Shown one piece after another: positions 41,298-44,262 of a DNA stretch of 44,262 bases. Below the pieces are notes generated by a model. The model had not been told where the DNA came from. It saw only the letters and a program-made list of their open reading frames with translations, and did not search any database. Every line of letters begins with the position of its first letter. Position 1 is the first letter of the stretch. Location: positions 1 through 44,262 of the forward strand of contig QHWJ01000256.1 in NCBI GenBank assembly GCA_003222535.1, written 5' to 3'. Source of the stretch: Acidobacteriota bacterium (GTDB taxonomy: Bacteria > Acidobacteriota > Vicinamibacteria > Vicinamibacterales > CAVVIG01). The position numbers and the translations under genes were made by a program.

Positions 41298-41361
41298 CCG
41301 GGACACCGGGACACCGGGACACCGGGACACCGGGACACCGGGACACCGGGACACCGGGACA
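41298..41361. repeat. Tandem repeat: eight copies of CCGGGACA
   Basis: Sixty-four bases made of eight exact, uninterrupted 8-bp units. It occupies the leader or promoter zone of the c-haem gene that starts at 41276 on the minus strand. Perfect octamer arrays are prone to slipped-strand changes in copy number. Confidence 0.95.
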
Positions 41362-41410
41362 CGCTAAACGCCCGGGAGGACGTTGTCAACGTCATTATCG
41401 ACTCATGTCG

Positions 41411-42718
41411 TTATCGATTCACGTTCTGGAAATACGCGGGCAGATCGCCCTTCGTGCCCTTCAGGATTTCCACAATCGCCCGCCGATCCGCGAGCGAGAG
41501 TGCGGAGCGGTAGCGGTCGCCACGTTCGTCACCAGAGAGCACCTGCCACATCCGCCGATAGATCGGGGTCTTCGCCGAGGGCGGCAGGGCATCGAATGCG
41601 TCGGAGTAGATCTCGTAGCTGCAGGGATACTTCATCAGACGTCGTGTGAGATCGAGCTCGTGCAACGAGCGTCCCTTCGCGTCGCGTGGGCCCGTCGCCG
41701 CGAATCGCCGGGCAAACGCCGGCGAGCCCTGGATGCGATCGGCGAGCGGCGCCTCGTCCACGAACAACAGGTAGTCGACGACTTCGGTCGCGATGCCGCT
41801 CATCATCTGAGCGATCAGACGCTCCTCTCCGGGAGCGGCGACGAACGGGGCGTGCAGCGCGGGATCCGCCGCGCGCGCCTCCCAGCCGACGCGTGTGATG
41901 AGGTTGGTCATGTGAACCTGATGCGACAGCGCCAGCAGTGCCACGATGTCGCTCGACATGGACTGATATCCGTCACCATCGAACAGCCCGGTCACGGAAG
42001 CCAGATCGCGAGCGCGGCCCCCGCCGATCGTGGTCGACTCATTACCCCGGTGTCGGACCGATCCGCTGCGTCCGGTGACGTACCACCCGCCCCAGCGACG
42101 CTCGAGCGGACTGCGATGATCGGTCATGACCGATTGGGCGGGCGCTCCGGTACCTGAAGACGAGGTCGTGCTGAACATCAACATCCCGGGCACTCCGAGC
42201 GTGTCGCCGGCCGCGTGACACGCCAGGCACGTGAGGACGCGCTGAAACCGGGGGCGGTCGACCGGACGTTGATCCAGCGTGTAGAAGACCATGCCTTCTT
42301 TCGCATCCTGAGCCGCCACTTCGATGATGTCGCCGTCGCGCACCCAGCCGAGCGCCACACGATCGTTGAAGAACAGCGCGCGGGGGTTGGTTTCGCTGAT
42401 GCGTTGTCGCTGAAAACTGGTTTGCGAGAAGACGAGCATCTGCGAGTCGACCGGAATGTCGAGTGCGTCGAGCGCGGATCGCAAATAACCGCTGCGACCG
42501 TCGAATGTCAACTGTGCGCTGCCATCCTGGAGTTTCTTGTTGATCTCGACCACCGCGTTGTTCAACGGCGCCGTCGCATACGCGATCGCCGGATCCTCCC
42601 GCGACCCCAGGAACATCCCGCCGCGCTGTGCGCTCACGGAAATCGGACCTCGCGCCAGAAGGCACAGGATGCCGGCGGTAAGAATGAAAAAGACGCGCAT
42701 CGCGTCTGCACGAGTCAT
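41411..42718 (-). CDS. Exported protein with single haem-c motif, function unknown
   Basis: Protein of 435 residues with an N-terminal signal peptide (about 8-30). One haem-c motif, CLACH at 164-168 (RFQRVLTCLACHAAGDTLGVPG), is followed by VTGRSGSVRHRGN and a mostly helical C-terminal half (VHMTNLITRVGWEARAADP, LDLTRRLMKYPCSYEIYSDA, IYRRMWQVLSGDERGDRY). I recognise this as a family of large proteins with one haem found in Acidobacteriota and Planctomycetota, not assigned to a pathway. An in-frame ATG at 42700 is an alternative start; neither has a strong ribosome site. It lies downstream of the PepSY-type gene on the same strand (75 nt), possibly co-transcribed. Confidence 0.87.
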   Translation of the reverse strand: MTRADAMRVFFILTAGILCLLARGPISVSAQRGGMFLGSREDPAIAYATAPLNNAVVEINKKLQDGSAQLTFDGRSGYLRSALDALDIPVDSQMLVFSQTSFQRQRISETNPRALFFNDRVALGWVRDGDIIEVAAQDAKEGMVFYTLDQRPVDRPRFQRVLTCLACHAAGDTLGVPGMLMFSTTSSSGTGAPAQSVMTDHRSPLERRWGGWYVTGRSGSVRHRGNESTTIGGGRARDLASVTGLFDGDGYQSMSSDIVALLALSHQVHMTNLITRVGWEARAADPALHAPFVAAPGEERLIAQMMSGIATEVVDYLLFVDEAPLADRIQGSPAFARRFAATGPRDAKGRSLHELDLTRRLMKYPCSYEIYSDAFDALPPSAKTPIYRRMWQVLSGDERGDRYRSALSLADRRAIVEILKGTKGDLPAYFQNVNR

Positions 42719-42793
42719 CTACGGGCCCCGCTTCAGGTGTGATCCTAGCGGAAACAGCCGGCATCCGTCGCGCGAAGCCTCAATTGATTGCGG

Positions 42794-43771
42794 CTAACGC
42801 GCACTCTCGGTCCGTCGAGCAGGACGGATCACGCGATTCCACCACATCAGCGCGCCGGTGACGAACATGAGCGGCGGTACGAGTCCGAACACTGCCCAGA
42901 TCACCTTCGTCGTCGAGTCGCAGAGCCCCCGACCGCAGCCAGGAATCCCTCGGCCCCCAAGCCGACCGAAGTGCAGATAGGCCAGCCAGTACTGAATTCT
43001 ATCGACCACGCGTTCCACAGGATTGGACGCGTCGAAGGGCTCCAGGAAATCGAACCCTGCGGCAAACACCTGCGGAAAAGACAGGTACATTCCCGTGATT
43101 CCCCACAGGAAGATAAACGCGAAGAACCAGAAGCCGAGCGCGCTGTGCAGGCTCCAATTCAGTCGCTTCCAGTTCGCCCGGTGCTCGAGGGTCAGACTGC
43201 GGCGCCAGCTCTTGATACCTGGCCACCAGATGATCGCTCCGGTCAGGCAGAGCAAGGTCACAAACAGCGCGCCGATGCCGTTGATCCTGCGGCCGGTTTC
43301 TCCGCTGAGCAGGTTGTCGTGCAGGTCCAGGAGCCAGGTCGTAAACCGAAAGCCCGCCGGTACTGGGTCGCCCAGATCCTCGCCTGTGAACGGGTGAAGC
43401 AGCCGCCGCTTCATCTCCTTGCCGTGCTTCAAGGTGATCTCGACGGCATGGTTTGCGGTTTCTCCCTTCCGCACGTCAGTGACCTCGTAACCTGGGTAGG
43501 CTCGACGCGCCGCACTCTTCAGCTCCTCCATGGCGATCGACTCGCCAGAACCGGCCACAACGGTCGGTTGGGGCGAAAAGGTTCTGTAGAGCTCATTCCG
43601 GTAGACAAGCACGCTGCCGGATACCGAGATCACCAGCACGTACACGCCGACGCCGATTCCTGTCCACAGATGAATCTGGAACAGGACTCTGCGCAGGAAG
43701 AGCTCTTGCGGGCGTCGGACCCATCGGCCCCAGAAAGTCATCGAGCTGTGGCTACTGCAACCCGAACCCAT
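42794..43771 (-). CDS. PepSY-associated transmembrane (iron-regulated type) protein
   Basis: Inner-membrane protein of 325 residues. Four transmembrane helices are visible: LFQIHLWTGIGVGVYVLVIS (about 34-56), INGIGALFVTLLCLTGAIIW (about 173-195), the stretch ALGFWFFAFIFLWGITGMYL (about 220-242) and VIWAVFGLVPPLMFVTGALM (about 290-312). A PepSY-like periplasmic part lies between the first two. Conserved histidines (IHLWTG, DLHDNLL, SLHSALG, LHFGRLGG) suggest haem b coordination, as in PiuB/FCR-type reductases linked to iron uptake. The ATG at 43771 was chosen for the GAGGAAG site upstream; an ATG at 43741 lacks one. It is divergent from the PadR gene and may share its regulatory region. Confidence 0.9.
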   Translation of the reverse strand: MGSGCSSHSSMTFWGRWVRRPQELFLRRVLFQIHLWTGIGVGVYVLVISVSGSVLVYRNELYRTFSPQPTVVAGSGESIAMEELKSAARRAYPGYEVTDVRKGETANHAVEITLKHGKEMKRRLLHPFTGEDLGDPVPAGFRFTTWLLDLHDNLLSGETGRRINGIGALFVTLLCLTGAIIWWPGIKSWRRSLTLEHRANWKRLNWSLHSALGFWFFAFIFLWGITGMYLSFPQVFAAGFDFLEPFDASNPVERVVDRIQYWLAYLHFGRLGGRGIPGCGRGLCDSTTKVIWAVFGLVPPLMFVTGALMWWNRVIRPARRTESAR

Positions 43772-43833
43772 TATGTCCGTCTTCCTCGCGCCCCTGCTGA
43801 CCCTGCACAAATGCGCGGCCGTCCGGACGCCTT

Positions 43834-43869
43834 GCACTTCCACATGTAGTGCGATATAGGTAGAAGTGC
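43834..43869. promoter_or_regulatory. Probable PadR operator/promoter region
   Basis: GCACTTC (43834-43840) and GAAGTGC (43863-43869) form a perfect 7-bp dyad just upstream of the PadR start, enclosing ACATGT and GTAGTGCGATATAGG. TTGCAC at 43833-43838 with TATAGG at 43855-43860 could be the -35/-10 pair (16-nt spacing). PadR regulators usually bind such dyads in their own promoter. Confidence 0.55.
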
Positions 43870-43879
43870 GAGGTATAAA

Positions 43880-44221
43880 GTGCCAGAGCGATCCGATCTC
43901 CCCCAGGGCACGCTCGACCTGTTGATCTTGCAAGTCGCCGCCGCCGGGGCGATTCACGGCTACGGCATCGCGCAGCGCCTTCAGCTGATCTCGCGCGACG
44001 TCGTGCAGGTGCCGCAGGGTTCGCTCTATCCTGCCCTGCACCGACTCGAAAACCGCGGGCTGCTGACCGCGGACTGGAAGATGTCGGACACCGGCCGCGA
44101 GGCGAAGTTCTATCGCCTCACTCCCAAGGGCCGAAGCGAGCTGAAAGAACAAGCGGCGAGCTGGGTTCGTTTGACCGAGGCGATCGGTCTGATTCTCAGG
44201 CCCGCTGGAGGAGCGCGATGA
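43880..44221 (+). CDS. PadR-family transcriptional regulator
   Basis: DNA-binding protein of 113 residues. The winged helix-turn-helix is typical: DLPQGTLDLLILQVAAAG, HGYGIAQRLQLIS, VQVPQGSLYPALHRLENRGLL and the wing SDTGREAKFYRLTPKGRSEL. A short C-terminal helix allows dimerisation; it is a minimal PadR like those paired with ADOP permeases in Acidobacteriota. The start is GTG, the only good position before the conserved PQGTLDLLIL. The stop overlaps the ATG of the next gene (ATGA), so the two are translationally coupled. A dyad upstream (43834-43869) suggests autoregulation. The effector is unknown. Confidence 0.95.
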   Translation: MPERSDLPQGTLDLLILQVAAAGAIHGYGIAQRLQLISRDVVQVPQGSLYPALHRLENRGLLTADWKMSDTGREAKFYRLTPKGRSELKEQAASWVRLTEAIGLILRPAGGAR

Positions 44222-44262
44222 ACGTGTGGCGACGTTTGCTCAGGCGACGCGCGCTTGAACGC
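44218..44262 (+). CDS. Start of a probable ADOP-type ABC permease (cut by window end)
   Basis: Only 15 codons lie in the window: MNVWRRLLRRRALER. The basic, tryptophan- and arginine-rich start directly behind a PadR gene, with an ATGA overlap, is the usual beginning of acidobacterial duplicated orphan permeases (MacB-like). The identification rests mostly on context. Confidence 0.5.
   Translation, partial: MNVWRRLLRRRALER

Noticed and set aside
41298-41361. Tandem array as a CRISPR
   Set aside because: The units are 8 bp and contiguous, with no spacers, and no cas genes are present.

Overview
The window is GC-rich, gene-dense bacterial DNA. I read it as a member of the Acidobacteriota, most likely Vicinamibacteria-like. 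The reasons are three Oar-like TonB-dependent receptors with carboxypeptidase-regulatory N-termini, two VCBS/ASPIC-UnbV proteins, a DUF1501/DUF1549 module, a PadR gene overlapping what looks like an ADOP-type permease, and an orphan N-terminus typical of acidobacterial Ser/Thr kinases. This is inference from family content; there is no rRNA or marker gene here. No rRNA, tRNA, CRISPR array or intact transposase was found.

Layout. 184-3962 (+): an OmpR-type response regulator, its histidine kinase (8-nt overlap) and a secreted VCBS/ASPIC protein. 11817-3996 (-): a probable operon of Oar-like receptor, VCBS/ASPIC lipoprotein, TPR lipoprotein and an IPT-SurA-thioredoxin-fold protein, the last three joined by 4-nt overlaps. 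12000-18700: a structured repeat (copy A), a secreted protein of unknown function, a TTAA-bounded inverted-repeat element, an ankyrin / c-haem / terpene-cyclase-fold fusion, a BNR-repeat protein, a kinase stub and a 0.6-kb gap. 18718-21984 (+): a second Oar-like receptor, followed by copy B of the structured repeat. 29481-22374 (-): a tight four-gene operon (c-haem/WD40, PPC-type protein, DUF1549/DUF1553, DUF1501), with what looks like the 3' end of a lost fifth gene in front of it. 29839-32116 (+): a Tat-exported metallo-beta-lactamase-fold hydrolase and two small secreted proteins, one DUF6152-like. 32248-37039 (-): a third Oar-like receptor and an exported amidohydrolase. 37361-38989 (+): a secreted protein, an integrase remnant and a small cytochrome c. 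39102-43771 (-): two c-haem proteins and a PepSY-type membrane protein. 43880 to the end (+): PadR regulator and the start of a probable ADOP permease.

How it fits together. Almost every product carries a signal peptide, lipobox, Tat signal or beta-barrel, so the window encodes cell-envelope and surface functions: large-substrate receptors, calcium-binding propeller proteins, and six proteins that each join one haem-c motif to a different domain. The most unusual DNA is non-coding. Two copies of a palindromic element can fold into a three-armed cruciform. One copy has 32-bp terminal inverted repeats. Convergent gene junctions are repeatedly filled by different inverted repeats. An 8-bp tandem repeat (8 exact units) lies just in front of one c-haem gene. 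Traces of decay (integrase fragment, kinase stub, gene tail, three dispersed repeat copies) show a history of mobile-element activity.
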